64,000 nt of DNA, from contig JADJOA010000008.1 in NCBI GenBank assembly GCA_016714005.1, positions 1 to 64,000 of the forward strand, given 5' to 3'. Made by a program: the position numbers and the translations under genes. The stretch is from Bacteroidota bacterium (GTDB lineage: Bacteria; Bacteroidota; Bacteroidia; AKYH767-A; OLB10). This document shows positions 19,206 to 28,785 of the stretch, in pieces; within the stretch, counting starts at the first letter, position 1, and each line of letters starts with the position of its first letter. The notes beneath the pieces are model-generated. The model was not told the DNA's origin. It made no database searches and saw only the letters and a program-made list of their open reading frames with translations.

Positions 19206-19237
19206 TTGCACAGTTAAGTACATATTAACTAATTTTG
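19206..19237 (+). promoter_or_regulatory. Candidate Bacteroidota promoter for the YHS lipoprotein gene
   Basis: TAATTTTG at 19230-19237 fits the -7 consensus TAnnTTTG. A TTG at 19206-19208 lies 21 bp upstream as the -33 element. The start codon follows at 19261. Confidence 0.4.
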
Positions 19238-19260
19238 CTCCTTAATATAATTTACAAAAG

Positions 19261-19551
19261 ATGCAGAAATTAATTTTAATTGCTTTGGTAGTGACTTTTA
19301 CTGCCTGCCAGAATAAACAACAACAACCGGAAGTAAAAACAGCACCGGCACTTGAAGAGGCAGCAGCAAAAAAAGATGCTGGCAATCAGGTTCAGTACGC
19401 TTTAGCGTCCGATAAAGATTTTATTTGTGGAATGACGGTTGTTGCTGGTGAGTGTGACACAACAATGTATGATGGTAAAATTTATGGTTTCTGCAGCCCC
19501 GATTGTAAAGTGGAATTTAACACAAACCCGGCCAAGTACATTAAGTTGTAA
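19261..19551 (+). CDS. YHS-domain lipoprotein
   Basis: This intact 96-residue protein has a signal peptide with lipobox FTAC (Cys16) and a Gln/Glu/Ala-rich linker. Its short metal-binding YHS-like domain reads DFICGMTVV, then MYDGKIYGFCSPDCKVEF and NPAKYI. The Cys, Tyr and paired Cys spacing (FCSxxCK) is that of YHS/TRASH domains found with copper and heavy-metal handling proteins. It lies 2 bp before the SCO1-like gene, so a copper-trafficking unit is likely, as inference. Confidence 0.75.
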   Translation: MQKLILIALVVTFTACQNKQQQPEVKTAPALEEAAAKKDAGNQVQYALASDKDFICGMTVVAGECDTTMYDGKIYGFCSPDCKVEFNTNPAKYIKL

Positions 19552-19553
19552 AT

Positions 19554-20223
19554 ATGACCAACAAACAATCGCTCCTTAAAAACATATTACTTTTCTCAGT
19601 TTTTGAGTTAAGTGTTTTCTGGCTGATTGTATTTGCCGTATTTATGTTTTTAATAAGCGGATGTAAAGACGAAAAGCCTTTGCGCGTGCTGCCTGTTTAC
19701 GGTCCTGTTGATGAACAAACAAAAGCTAATCACACAATTGCTCCCTTCAGCTTAACCGATCAAAATAACATGGTTTTTACCAGCGAGATGCTTGATGGTA
19801 AAATTTATGTTGCTGATTTCTTTTACCACTTGCAAAAGTATTTGCCCTAAAATGAGCACCAATATGCAAAGTGTTTATGAAAAATTTAAGGATAACAACC
19901 AAATTGCTTTTGTATCATACACTGTAAATCCGGCTAACGATACAGCAGAAGTACTAAAAGAGTATGCAAGTAAACATGGAGTTACCACCAACAATTGGAT
20001 TTTTTTAACGGGCGATAAAAAACAGATTTATGACTTAGCCCGTAAATCCTATTTGGTTGATGCATCGGAAGGAAATGGTGATGACGAAGACTTTGTTCAC
20101 ACCCAAAATTTTGCATTAGTGGATAAGAAAAAAAGAATAAGGGGTTATTATGACGGAACCAATCCGCAGGATGTACAAAAACTTATTGCAGAAATAAACA
20201 TACTATTACAAGAAGCAAATTAA
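19554..20223 (+). CDS. SCO1/SenC-family copper chaperone, one frameshift
   Basis: It begins MTNKQSLLKN with a hydrophobic anchor (about residues 15-37, ending near a Cys). The thioredoxin-like SCO domain follows (IAPFSLTDQNN, then ADFF). One T lost in the T-run near 19823 breaks the frame; after it comes TTCKSICPKM with the copper-binding CxxxC. The third ligand is the His in DFVHTQNF. SCO proteins deliver copper to cytochrome c oxidase CuA or act as redox sensors. Length ~222 residues is normal. The neighbouring YHS lipoprotein supports a metal role. Confidence 0.85.
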
Positions 20224-20277
20224 CTTTTTGTTGGCTGAGATAACGCTTAAATTTGATTTGAAACCAGAGTAGAATGT

Positions 20278-20619
20278 ATGTCAAACAAGAATAACAAATC
20301 AGGTATTGTATATAGCACCAATGCAAGTTTTAAGTTTGCTGATGGTATTAAACCAATAGAAACTACTCTTCCTCCTGCGCAGCAAGACTTGCGAATTCAG
20401 CTTGATAAAAAGCAAAGAGCCGGTAAGGCTGTAACACTTATTACAGGTTTTGTTGGAAAAGAAAATGATTTGGAAACCCTTGCAAAAACATTAAAGCAAA
20501 AATGTGGTGTTGGCGGCTCGGCAAAGGATGGTGAAATACTTATACAAGGCGACCATCGCGATAAAATTTTAGCGCTTTTAACAACAGCAGGTTATAAGGC
20601 AAAAAAGGCCGGAGGTTAG
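20278..20619 (+). CDS. SUI1/eIF1-family translation factor (YciH-like)
   Basis: This is an intact frame of 113 residues. After a ~45-residue variable N-terminus the SUI1 domain reads LRIQLDKKQRAGKAVTLITG, then DLETLAKTLKQKCGVGGSAK, DGEILIQGDHRDKILALL and a Lys-rich end. The GVGGS loop and the basic first strand are the rRNA-contacting parts. Bacterial YciH proteins resemble eIF1 and influence start-codon choice. It has its own start at 20278, 55 bp after the SCO1 gene. Confidence 0.88.
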   Translation: MSNKNNKSGIVYSTNASFKFADGIKPIETTLPPAQQDLRIQLDKKQRAGKAVTLITGFVGKENDLETLAKTLKQKCGVGGSAKDGEILIQGDHRDKILALLTTAGYKAKKAGG

Positions 20620-20634
20620 TTACAACACCACCTT

Positions 20635-20988
20635 TTACTCTTCTACAAACTCATCTTTTTTTCCTAACAAAAATTTACCTCCGTAGTACCAGGCTATAAT
20701 GACTAACCCTAAAATAAAAAACACGGCAGCGTAATTTCGCCATGCATCCTCTGTATAAAACTCGCCTGTCATCCAAACAGAGTTTGCGGTAATCCAGCAG
20801 CAAACTGCCAGGTTATGCAAAAGCTCATCACGCATTTTTCGCATACGCCAGGTTATATAAAAGGCTAACGATAACGTTGGTAAAATCATTATCATACCAA
20901 GCGGTTTGTAAAGAAGTACCCAACTTGTATCCTTAATTAACCACAAGGCAATGTGCATATTTTCAAATCGTCTGATTCCTGATTTCAT
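20635..20988 (-). CDS. Hypothetical membrane protein
   Basis: This 117-residue intact frame has three to four hydrophobic segments: about 27-45 (LYKPLGMIMILPTLSLAFYI), 58-70 and 87-104 (YAAVFFILGLVIIAWYYGG). A basic stretch (TWRMRKMRDELLHN) and an acidic tail (KKDEFVEE) lie between and after. I do not recognise the family. It converges on the SUI1 gene with a 15-bp gap and has the 142-bp palindromic element upstream. Confidence 0.6.
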   Translation of the reverse strand: MKSGIRRFENMHIALWLIKDTSWVLLYKPLGMIMILPTLSLAFYITWRMRKMRDELLHNLAVCCWITANSVWMTGEFYTEDAWRNYAAVFFILGLVIIAWYYGGKFLLGKKDEFVEE

Positions 20989-21106
20989 ACATTTATTTTT
21001 TTCAATAGTATTTATTTTTTAAGTCAATAAACTCATTTGGCTGGAAAACCTTGAGAAATTGTTTACACCAATGCGGGATTAAATATGTTGGAAGAAGTTT
21101 TATTAA

Positions 21107-21248
21107 TTTTTTTAACACAGATTTGCAGATTTTAGAAGGCAATTAAAGCGCTTTGCTATATGATTTCAAGAGATTGTTTGCTGCGAAGCAGTATCAGTGA
21201 AAATCAACCAATCGATTTTAATTAATCTGTAAATCTGTGTTAAAAAAA
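21107..21248. repeat. Palindromic miniature element, copy 1
   Basis: Inverted ends of 25 bp (21107-21131 and 21224-21248, one mismatch, core AACACAGATTTGCAGATT) enclose ~90 bp. The inner part (AAAGCGCTTTGC; GCTGCGAAGCAG) recurs in reverse orientation at 26500-26624. No open frame lies inside. It lies in the 398-bp spacer 20989-21386, which otherwise holds nothing I recognise. Confidence 0.65.
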
Positions 21249-21386
21249 AATAGGTTTAAACAAATTTTGATAAAGATTACAAACAGCATCTTTAACAAAT
21301 CCTTAATCATCTTTAACAAAGTAATAACCGCTAACACCTGATTATGGATATACGTTTGCAGGCATAATCAATAAACAAGCTAAGCC

Positions 21387-22415
21387 ATGTACACATTCAA
21401 ACAAACACTTTTATCAGCAGCATCCATTTTGCTGCTTGCAGGCACATCATTAGCACAAAGCAATGATGATGAAAAAATCAGAATTAAAATACAGATTAAT
21501 GATGATGACAGGCAGGTAAACGTAGATACCGCATTTACTGATGAGGCTGCCTTTAAGCAATGGATGCGCGATAATAATTATGATGAGCCGCCAATGCCAA
21601 AAGCTCCACCTGCACCTCCTTCCCCACCAACTGCACCGCTGCCACCTGCTCCTCCATCCAAACCTGAATCATTAAAAGAAAAAGATGTGAGGATTAGAAT
21701 TTTCAGTAACAAGGATAAAGCCGAACTTAAACTGGAAATGGATAAATTGAACGAAGAGTTGAAAGAATCTATGAAAGAACTGAGCGAAATGAAGTTTGAT
21801 GTAAACATTAACGGTGATGATGATATGGACATAGTAATTAAAAAATTTAATGGCGATAAAGACAGTATGTTTTACTCTTTTAGTATGCCTGACTGCGAAA
21901 AATTAAAAGAAGAAATGGAACAACTGTCAGATAATATCAAGTCATTTAATTTTTCATTTGACTACAACAATGAGGATGACGAACAGTTGAAGGATAAAAA
22001 ACAGAAACGCACATCAAAGGTTATCATCATTGAGAAAGATGCAAAAAGTGAATCGAAAAAGAAAGAGGTAGAAAAAGAAAATGCTCCTAGAGAAAAAAAA
22101 GAAGAAAATGACAAGAGCAAGAACAAAGAAAATAGTAAAGGCAACACATCATACGAGCTAAATCCACAGAACTTTGAATTGAGTCCGAACCCGGGCAAAG
22201 GGCAATACAAGTTAAGTTTTGATTTAACTTCTACAGAACCTGTTACAGTTAAGGTTGTTGACTTTGCAGGCAGGCAGGTATTTAGTGATGTAGCTGAAAA
22301 TTTTACAGGGCATTATCACAATGAATTTGATATAACAGGCAAATCAAAGGGAACTTATTTATTGCAAATAAGACAAGGCGAAAACTGGATGCACAAGAAA
22401 TTCTTATTAAATTAA
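21387..22415 (+). CDS. Secreted protein with T9SS C-terminal sorting domain
   Basis: This intact 342-residue protein has a signal peptide (TLLSAASILLLAGTSLAQ). A short Pro/Ala-rich stretch follows (about residues 67-92, PMPKAPPAPPSPPTAPLP), then a charged helical region (KAELKLEMDKLNEELKES) and a Lys/Glu-rich low-complexity segment (about 205-260). The final ~80 residues are a type IX sorting domain: FELSPNPGKGQYKLSFDL, VTVKVVDFAGRQVF, KSKGTYLLQIRQG and the basic end KKFLLN. The function is unknown. A hairpin terminator follows directly. Confidence 0.8.
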   Translation: MYTFKQTLLSAASILLLAGTSLAQSNDDEKIRIKIQINDDDRQVNVDTAFTDEAAFKQWMRDNNYDEPPMPKAPPAPPSPPTAPLPPAPPSKPESLKEKDVRIRIFSNKDKAELKLEMDKLNEELKESMKELSEMKFDVNINGDDDMDIVIKKFNGDKDSMFYSFSMPDCEKLKEEMEQLSDNIKSFNFSFDYNNEDDEQLKDKKQKRTSKVIIIEKDAKSESKKKEVEKENAPREKKEENDKSKNKENSKGNTSYELNPQNFELSPNPGKGQYKLSFDLTSTEPVTVKVVDFAGRQVFSDVAENFTGHYHNEFDITGKSKGTYLLQIRQGENWMHKKFLLN

Positions 22416-22435
22416 TTTTTATACTTTGTAGGGTT

Positions 22436-22468
22436 AAAGCTCACCGCAATTGGTGAGCTTTGTTTTTT
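22436..22468 (+). terminator. Rho-independent terminator after the T9SS gene
   Basis: AAAGCTCACC pairs perfectly with GGTGAGCTTT around a 6-nt loop, followed by GTTTTTT. It starts 20 bp after the stop codon at 22415. Confidence 0.85.
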
Positions 22469-22527
22469 AAATACGTTTACCGACCTTGCAAACAATTAAT
22501 AGCCTGTTTAAATTTTAAACCCACCTT

Positions 22528-23349
22528 ATGAGTCAATCGGTATTAAAGACCCCAGTTTTAAAGTACAGCAACCAAGGCGCAAAACTTTTGAAGATTTAAT
22601 TGCTGTGGAGGAACCGCTTGAAATTAAATTGTCTTATTCGCAAAACGGAAAACAGCACACAAAAAATATTTCAGTTACCATGCGCACACCCGGTAATGAT
22701 ACCGAGCTTGCCATTGGCTTTTTATTTACCGAAGGAATTATAAAACAAAGCCACCGGTAAAAAATGTAAAGTCAGGCGCACTACAAAACAGCATTACCAT
22801 TGAAATGATGGATGGCTTTGATGTTCCGTTAGAAAAACTAAACAGGCATTTTATACCACCTCCAGTTGCGGAGTATGCGGAAAAGAATCAATTGAGGCAA
22901 TAAAAACAATCAAAGAAAAAACTAAAACAAACACTTTACTAAAAGTTAGTGCAGATGTATTGTACTCCTTGCCTGAAAAATTAAACAATGCGCAAAGCGC
23001 TTTTTTGCAAACGGGCGGAATACATGGCTCGGCACTTTTTAACCTGCACGGAGATTTAATTGCTTTAAGGGAGGATGTAGGCAGGCACAATGCACTAGAC
23101 AAATTAATTGGCAGCATGTTAATGGAAAATAAAATTCCGTTAACTGAAAATATCTTATTACTGAGTGGCAGAGCTTCCTTTGAGTTAATTCAAAAGTCTG
23201 TTATGGCGGGTATAAATTTAGTAGTAGCTATAGGCGCTCCATCCAGCCTTGCAGTGGAGCTTGCAAAAGAATTTAATGTTACACTTGTCGGGTTTTTAAA
23301 ACATGAGCGGTTTAATATTTACAGCCATGAGGAGAGAGTAGAATTGTGA
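22528..23349 (+). CDS. fdhD: FdhD-type sulfurtransferase (formate dehydrogenase accessory), frameshifts in N-terminal half
   Basis: The C-terminal half is intact: LQTGGIHGSALF, REDVGRHNALDKLIG, LSGRASFELIQKSVMAG and GAPSSLAVELA are FdhD signature segments. The N-terminal half needs at least three single-base repairs (near 22565-22590, 22755-22765 and 22850). With them it reads VEEPLEIKLSYS, RTPGNDTELAIGFLFTEGII and CGVCGKESIEAI, where the Cys pair transfers sulfur. FdhD activates molybdenum-dependent formate dehydrogenases. No such enzyme gene is in the window. It is convergent with the zinc-ribbon gene. Confidence 0.82.
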
Positions 23350-23374
23350 AATTTTAATTGGGCTTGTTGCGTTA

Positions 23375-23451
23375 CCAAACCTCATCAACCAAAAATCCAG
23401 TATAACAACGGCAGCCATAGCCTCTACAATGGGCACTGCGCGTGGCAATAC
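23375..23451. repeat. 77-bp duplicate of the aroC 3' end (distal copy)
   Basis: This matches 25378-25454 with one mismatch. On the minus strand it reads VLPRAVPIVEAMAAVVILDF and then WLMRFG, the C-terminal peptide of chorismate synthase. The two copies bracket the zinc-ribbon gene. Confidence 0.85.
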
Positions 23452-23465
23452 GCACTTGCAACTCT

Positions 23466-25083
23466 TTACACTTTTACTTTCATGCTGTTTTTGCGAATAG
23501 CATTTTTCTTTCTCCGCTTAAGCTTTTCTTTTAATCCGCACTTGCCGCACCAAAACCCTGCAAGTATTTCTGTAGGTGAGTTTACCCACTCGTGCTTTTT
23601 ACAGCACTGCCAGGTTAACTTACCCGTGCTGCCTTTATACACTCCCGAAAGGCACTTGCCTTTGCGCGCTTGCGACAGCACCTGCATTAGTTCTATGGTG
23701 CCTTTTCTATCAGCAAGTATTTTTTTCTCCTTCTGCTCTTTTATAAAACCATACTTTACCTTTGTCATAAGTTCGTGGTAGTAGCCTCTATCAAACCCTG
23801 TGCTTCGGTGCTCATCATAGCACCGCGTACACCAGTTGCCGTCATAAATTTTTCGTGGTGTTGTAATCCATATATGATCATCGGCACATTTAAATTTAAT
23901 TTTTACATCGCCTCCAGTATATTCTTTAGCAAGGCACGTACCTCCTCTTTTTTTTGCAATGGACAATAGCTTGTTAAAATAATTTTCGCGTTCTTTTTCT
24001 AACATGCACTTAGGGCACCAGCCTGCTCTTTTTACTTCAGTAAAGGTTCTATTCCATTCATGCCCTCTGGCGCATTGCCATGTTAGCGCCTGGTGCGCAT
24101 CTTTGTAAACTGCAGTAATAATTTTACCGCCTCTTTTTGCAGCATATTGGTTTAGTTTTTTTAAATATGCTATACCATATTTTTCCCTGCGGCATTTGTA
24201 GCACCACCCTCCTCTTTTTTCATCGTTAAAAGCCTGACTCCATGTATGCCCTTTGCTGCACTGCCAGGTGTATTTGGTTTGGTCAGTAATGTATTCCTTT
24301 GAAAGGCATTTGCCTCCGCGCTTGCGGGCAAATTCATGCAGGCTTTTATAATACTTCTCATTCCTTTGTTCTTTTTTGCAGGTAAGGCACCAATCTATTT
24401 TTCTAAAGTAATGAAAGCTTTCAACAAATACATGTCCGTTTTTACACTGCCATTGGTAAGGAGAATCTGATGTGGAATAACTTTTTGTTAAAAGTTTGCC
24501 GCCACGCTTTTTGGCGTAGCTATTTAATTTCTCGAGCCAATTATCATTATTGCACTGCCCGCAATACCAGTTTTTGATGCATTATGCACAAGCAAAAAAA
24601 CCGGTGCCCGTTTTTGCATTGCCACTCGTATTTATAATGATGACGCTCACCCTCATACGTCTTAGAAATTAGCTTACCATTGTTCTTAGCAGCTATGGCT
24701 CGCAGCTTTTCAAACCACTTTGCATCAGAATTTTGTTTGTTACACTTGGTGCACCAGTTTATATCGCAATTTTCGAAACGCTGTATAAAAACATGCCCCT
24801 GCGCGCATTGCCACTTATATCTGTTACGAGGGGCAGTTTTTATTGATAGCAGTTTGCCTCCGCGCGTTACAGCATAATCTGCATATACTTTAAGTCTGTT
24901 ATCTAATCTACACTGAGCGCACCATTTACCTACCGAAATTTGAGCATAGGTATTTTCCCAAACGTGCCCTTTGCTGCACTGCCATGTTAAGTAATTACTG
25001 TTACTCTTATACTCTTTGCTAATACAAAGCCCGCCACGTTCGGCAGCTATTTTTTGCATGTGTTGCAGGGTAAGTTTTGCCAT
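23466..25083 (-). CDS. Protein of eight tandem zinc-ribbon repeats, one frameshift
   Basis: After one repair near 24585-24600 the gene encodes ~538 residues built of eight ~57-residue units. Each unit has a helix, an RGG(K/x)CLS strand, WQC-x2-GH-x-W (or GHVF), and a closing WC-x2-C. The two cysteine/histidine groups per unit form a treble-clef/zinc-ribbon like that of the DUF4379 (PF14311) class. Examples are TWQCSKGHVWENT...KWCAQC (unit 1) and TWQCARGHEWNRT...GWCPKC (unit 6). Unit 7 has KFKCADDHIW, and the last linker is longer. The C-terminus is basic (KEKLKRRKKNAIRK). Nucleic-acid binding is plausible, but the function is unknown. The gene is bracketed by duplicated aroC 3' ends. Confidence 0.75.
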
Positions 25084-25340
25084 AATAAAAAATACAAATA
25101 TCTATTGCACAAATTTAAATATCAAAGGAAAGTAATTATAGTGTTGCTACTCGCAATTCGTAGGCGCAAGGCTTCGCCCACAAGTGCTCGTAACCTTAAA
25201 GCACAATGCTTTAGAAATGACGCTAACGCTCAAACTCTTTCCGAGCGTGGTGGCTCCCCACTCCCTCGTCTGAAAAACGGCAATGTGCGGTTTTCTGAGA
25301 CAAGGATGAACCAAACACCGGCAGTATCTTTCAACAGTGT

Positions 25341-26440
25341 TTAAACCTCTCTCTCTAACCTACTCCCACCCACATATCCAAACCTCATCAACCAAAAATC
25401 TAGTATAACAACGGCAGCCATAGCCTCTACAATGGGCACTGCGCGTGGCAATACACAGGCATCGTGCCTGCCGCTGGCAGATAGTTGAACGTTTTATTTT
25501 GCGTGTTAATGGTTTGTTGCTCTTTTGCAATGGTAGAGGTAGGTTTAAACGCAACATTAAAAGTAATTTCCTCTCCAGTAGAAATTCCTCCTTCTACACC
25601 ACCACTGTTATTGGTAAGGTGTGTTATTTTATGGTTCTTAATATTTAACGCATCATTATGCTGAGAGCCTTTCATTGCACTTCCCCAAAAACCCGAACCA
25701 ATTTCAAAACCCTTTACTGCATTAATGCTAAGCATGGCATTACCCAAAGCTGCATGTAGCTTATTGTAAACCGGCTCGCCCAAACCAACAGGAACATTTT
25801 GTATTCTGCACGATATAATACCACCCACACTATCGCCATCAGCTTTTACCGCTTCTATCAATTCAACTATTTTATCTGAGGTTTCTTTATGCGGGCAGCG
25901 TACTATGCTTTGTTCAGTTAAGTTTAAATCAAGAGGGTATGCAGCCGCAGGAATAGAGATATTTCCAACTTGTTTTACAAAGGCATTAAAACCAATTCCT
26001 TCTTTTTTAAGAATTTGCTTAGCAACAGCGCCAGCTATAACCCTTGCCAATGTTTCGCGTGCCGATGCTCTGCCGCTTCCGCGATAATCCCGCAAGCCGT
26101 ATTTTTTCTCGTAAGTAAAATCGGCATGAGAAGGGCGGTAAACATCTTTTAATTTATCGTAATCGCTGCTTCGCTGGTCTTTATTGTAAACCAAAAAAGT
26201 GAGAGGCGCTCCCGTAGTTTTTCCTTCAAATAAACCCGATAAAACTTCAAACTCATCCGCTTCATTTCTTTCTGTTGTTATAGAGGATTGTCCGGGTCTG
26301 CGCCTGTTCAGTTCTTTCTGAATAAATCCTAAATCCAAAACAATTCCGGGAGGGCAGCCGTCTATAACGCAGCCAATAGCCTTACCATGAGATTCGCCAA
26401 AGGTTGTAAAGCGAAACAACGTACCAAATGAATTTGACAT
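25341..26440 (-). CDS. aroC: Chorismate synthase, frameshift near C-terminus
   Basis: The protein starts MSNSFGTLFRFTTFGESHG and carries the FMN-dependent chorismate synthase motifs RRRPGQSSITT, KDVYRPSHADFTY, DYRGSGRASARETLARV and NNSGGVEGGISTG. One base lost near 25472 takes the frame off at YLPAAG. With it restored, RHDACVLPRAVPIVEAMAAV and then ILDFWLMRFG follow and the stop is at 25341-25343, giving ~366 residues. The enzyme makes chorismate from EPSP at the end of the shikimate pathway. The last part of the gene is duplicated at 23375-23451. The final residues (YVGGSRLEREV) may come from an inserted unit. Confidence 0.9.
25378..25454. repeat. 77-bp aroC 3'-end repeat (in-gene copy)
   Basis: This lies within the last part of aroC and is nearly identical to 23375-23451. 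Both copies read in the same direction, about 2 kb apart, as expected for direct repeats formed by site-specific integration at a gene end or by tandem duplication. Confidence 0.85.
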
Positions 26441-26499
26441 GCGGCTGGGGTTTTATTTTGTTTTTAAAATCTGTGAAAATAAAAGAGTAATTTTTGAGG

Positions 26500-26624
26500 C
26501 ACAGATTTACAGATTAAAAAATAATTGAAGGGTAGCTTTTCACTAATTCTGCTTTGCAGCAGCAAATTTGTGAAAATTTTAAAGCGAAGCGCTTTAATTT
26601 CTTTATAAAATCTGTAAATCTGTG
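26500..26624. repeat. Palindromic miniature element, copy 2 (inverted relative to copy 1)
   Basis: CACAGATTTACAGATT (26500-26515) and its perfect complement AATCTGTAAATCTGTG (26609-26624) bound ~90 bp. The interior TTTTCACT, CTGCTTTGCAGCA and AAGCGCTTTAATT segments match the reverse complement of the element at 21107-21248. It fills most of the spacer between aroC and the dehydrogenase gene. Confidence 0.65.
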
Positions 26625-26701
26625 TCAGAAAAAATCGTTGTGCCGGTGAACCAATATTTTAGCCTTACTACAAATTAAATAGCACCAAGAGTTACCACCC
26701 C

Positions 26702-28681
26702 TCAATAATCCACCAACTCCTTTAACTTCTGGTTAAATCTTTCCTTAGGTAAAAAATTCCATTCCAACTGGCTGCTCATTGGCACCGGTGTATCTAAACT
26801 TCCTATCCTAACGACAGGCGCATCCAAATGCTGAAAACATTTTTCTGCAATTAATGATGCAATCTCTCCTCCTATTCCACCTGTAAGTGTGTCTTCATGC
26901 AGTATAATCGCTTTTCCTGTTTTCTTTACCGAGTTAATTACGGTTTCAACATCTAACGGTATAAGTGTACGAAGGTCAACCAGATCGGCACTAATGCCGG
27001 GGTTTGCCTGTAATGCTTCCAATGCCCAATGCACGCCAAGGCCGTAAGTAATAATACTCACGTCATTTCCTTCTTTTACCAATTTTGCTTTGCCAATAGG
27101 TGTGGTAAAATAATCATCGGGCACTTGCTCTGTAATACTGCGGTAAAGCGCTTTGTGCTCAAAATACATTACAGGATTAGGGTCTTCAATAGCAGAAGCA
27201 ATCAATCCTTTTGCATCAGATGGAAATGCCGGGTAAACAACTTTCAAACCAGGTACATGAAAAAACCATGCTTCTGTACTCTGAGAGTGAAAAGGACCGG
27301 CACCCACAGCAGCACCGGTAGGCATACGCACTACCACATCGGCATTTTGTCCCCAGCGGTAGTGGGTCTTTGCAAGGTTGTTTACAATTTGGTTAAAGCC
27401 ACAGGTAACAAAATCGGCAAATTGCATTTCAACAATTGCTTTATGATTATTGATGGAAAGACCGAGCCCGGCACCAACAATTGCTGACTCGCAAATAGGT
27501 GTGTTTCGCACACGCGATTTCCCAAACTCTTCAACAAAACCGGCAGTGGCCTTAAACACTCCCCCATACTCTGCCACATCCTGCCCCATAATAACAAGGT
27601 TAGGATGTATTTGCATGGCTTGTTTCATACCATCGGTTATTGCATCTAAAAATCTTTTTTCGGAAGTGCGGTTGCTTATAGGTTTAATTTCCTTTTGCGC
27701 TGAAGGTGCATACATATCCTGCAATTCAACTGAGGTGTTTACATCAGGCTCTTTTTCGGCATAACTTATTTCAAGATTTTTTTCTATTTCTGTTTTTATT
27801 TCTGTTCGTATGCTATTGATAGTTTCTTCGGAAAGTATTTTCTCTGCAACCAAAAAATCTTCGTAGTTCTTTACCGGATCTTTTTTGCCCCACTCTTCAA
27901 ACAATTCCTGCGGCACGTATTTGGTTCCAGAAGCCTCTTCGTGCCCGCGCATACGAAACGTACGGCATTCTATTAATACAGGTCGTGGTTTTTGTCTTAT
28001 TGATTTTGCAACGGCATCAATAGTTGCATATACTTCCAGGATATTATTTCCGTCAATACTTATACCTTCAATGCCATAACCTATTCCTTTATCGGCAAAA
28101 CTTTTACACCTGAACTGCTCGCTACTGGGTGTGGATAAGCCATAACCATTACTCTCAACAATAAAAATTACAGGCAAATCCCAAACAGCTGCTACGTTTA
28201 CCGACTCATGAAAATCGCCTTCAGATGTTCCGCCATCGCCACTAAAAACAGCAACTGCTTTTTTATTACTCTTTAAAACATTTCCTAAAGCAATGCCATC
28301 AGCCACTCCCATTTGCGGGCCTAAATGCGAAATCATCCCCACAATTTTATACTCCTGTGTGCCAAAATGGAAAGAGCGATCTCTGCCTTTTGTAAATCCA
28401 CCGGGCTTGCCCATCCATTGAGAAAACAAACGATTTAACGGAATGCCGCGCGTAGTAAACACTCCCAGGTTGCGGTGCATCGGCAATATATATTCATCCT
28501 GCTGCATTGCCATACCAACACCCACCGCTATTGCTTCCTGCCCTATTCCCGAAAACCATTTAGCAAGTTTGCCTTGCCTTAACAGCACAAGCATTTTTTC
28601 TTCTATCATACGCGGCTTTAAAATTTCTTTATAAAGCCTTAGCAAAAGTTCAGGAGAATGATCCCTCTTATTGAATGTCAT
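26702..28681 (-). CDS. 2-oxoacid (branched-chain type) dehydrogenase E1, fused alpha and beta subunits
   Basis: This intact 659-residue protein joins two subunits usually encoded separately. The alpha part (about 1-330) holds the thiamine-diphosphate site GDG-GTSEGDFHESVN at 148-162 with the Asn of VESNGYG near 178, plus RMRGHEEASGTKYV. The beta part (about 335-659) has QDVAEYGGVF, NTPICESAIVGAGLG and a C-terminal transketolase domain (VIILHEDTLTGG-type, LDTPVPMSSQLE). It decarboxylates 2-oxoacids and loads the acyl group on lipoyl E2. Fused forms are known in Bacteroidota. E2/E3 genes are not nearby. Confidence 0.88.
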   Translation of the reverse strand: MTFNKRDHSPELLLRLYKEILKPRMIEEKMLVLLRQGKLAKWFSGIGQEAIAVGVGMAMQQDEYILPMHRNLGVFTTRGIPLNRLFSQWMGKPGGFTKGRDRSFHFGTQEYKIVGMISHLGPQMGVADGIALGNVLKSNKKAVAVFSGDGGTSEGDFHESVNVAAVWDLPVIFIVESNGYGLSTPSSEQFRCKSFADKGIGYGIEGISIDGNNILEVYATIDAVAKSIRQKPRPVLIECRTFRMRGHEEASGTKYVPQELFEEWGKKDPVKNYEDFLVAEKILSEETINSIRTEIKTEIEKNLEISYAEKEPDVNTSVELQDMYAPSAQKEIKPISNRTSEKRFLDAITDGMKQAMQIHPNLVIMGQDVAEYGGVFKATAGFVEEFGKSRVRNTPICESAIVGAGLGLSINNHKAIVEMQFADFVTCGFNQIVNNLAKTHYRWGQNADVVVRMPTGAAVGAGPFHSQSTEAWFFHVPGLKVVYPAFPSDAKGLIASAIEDPNPVMYFEHKALYRSITEQVPDDYFTTPIGKAKLVKEGNDVSIITYGLGVHWALEALQANPGISADLVDLRTLIPLDVETVINSVKKTGKAIILHEDTLTGGIGGEIASLIAEKCFQHLDAPVVRIGSLDTPVPMSSQLEWNFLPKERFNQKLKELVDY

Positions 28682-28785
28682 TTCTTATTTAAAATTGAGA
28701 TAATTTTAGACACAGATTAAAAAACTGGGTAAGCGCGCAAAGGTATTCAAATGAGTTTTACTTTAGCCTCGCACAAATCAAAGTA

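Noticed and set aside
25054..25344. Small plus-strand frame upstream of the zinc-ribbon gene
   Set aside because: It covers short inverted repeats between genes, with low-complexity translation and no conserved motif.
23375..25454. Insertion sequence explanation for the aroC duplication
   Set aside because: No transposase frame or terminal inverted repeats are present at the boundaries.
27029..27487. Antisense frame over the dehydrogenase E1 gene
   Set aside because: The sense strand is an intact 659-codon gene with clear motifs.
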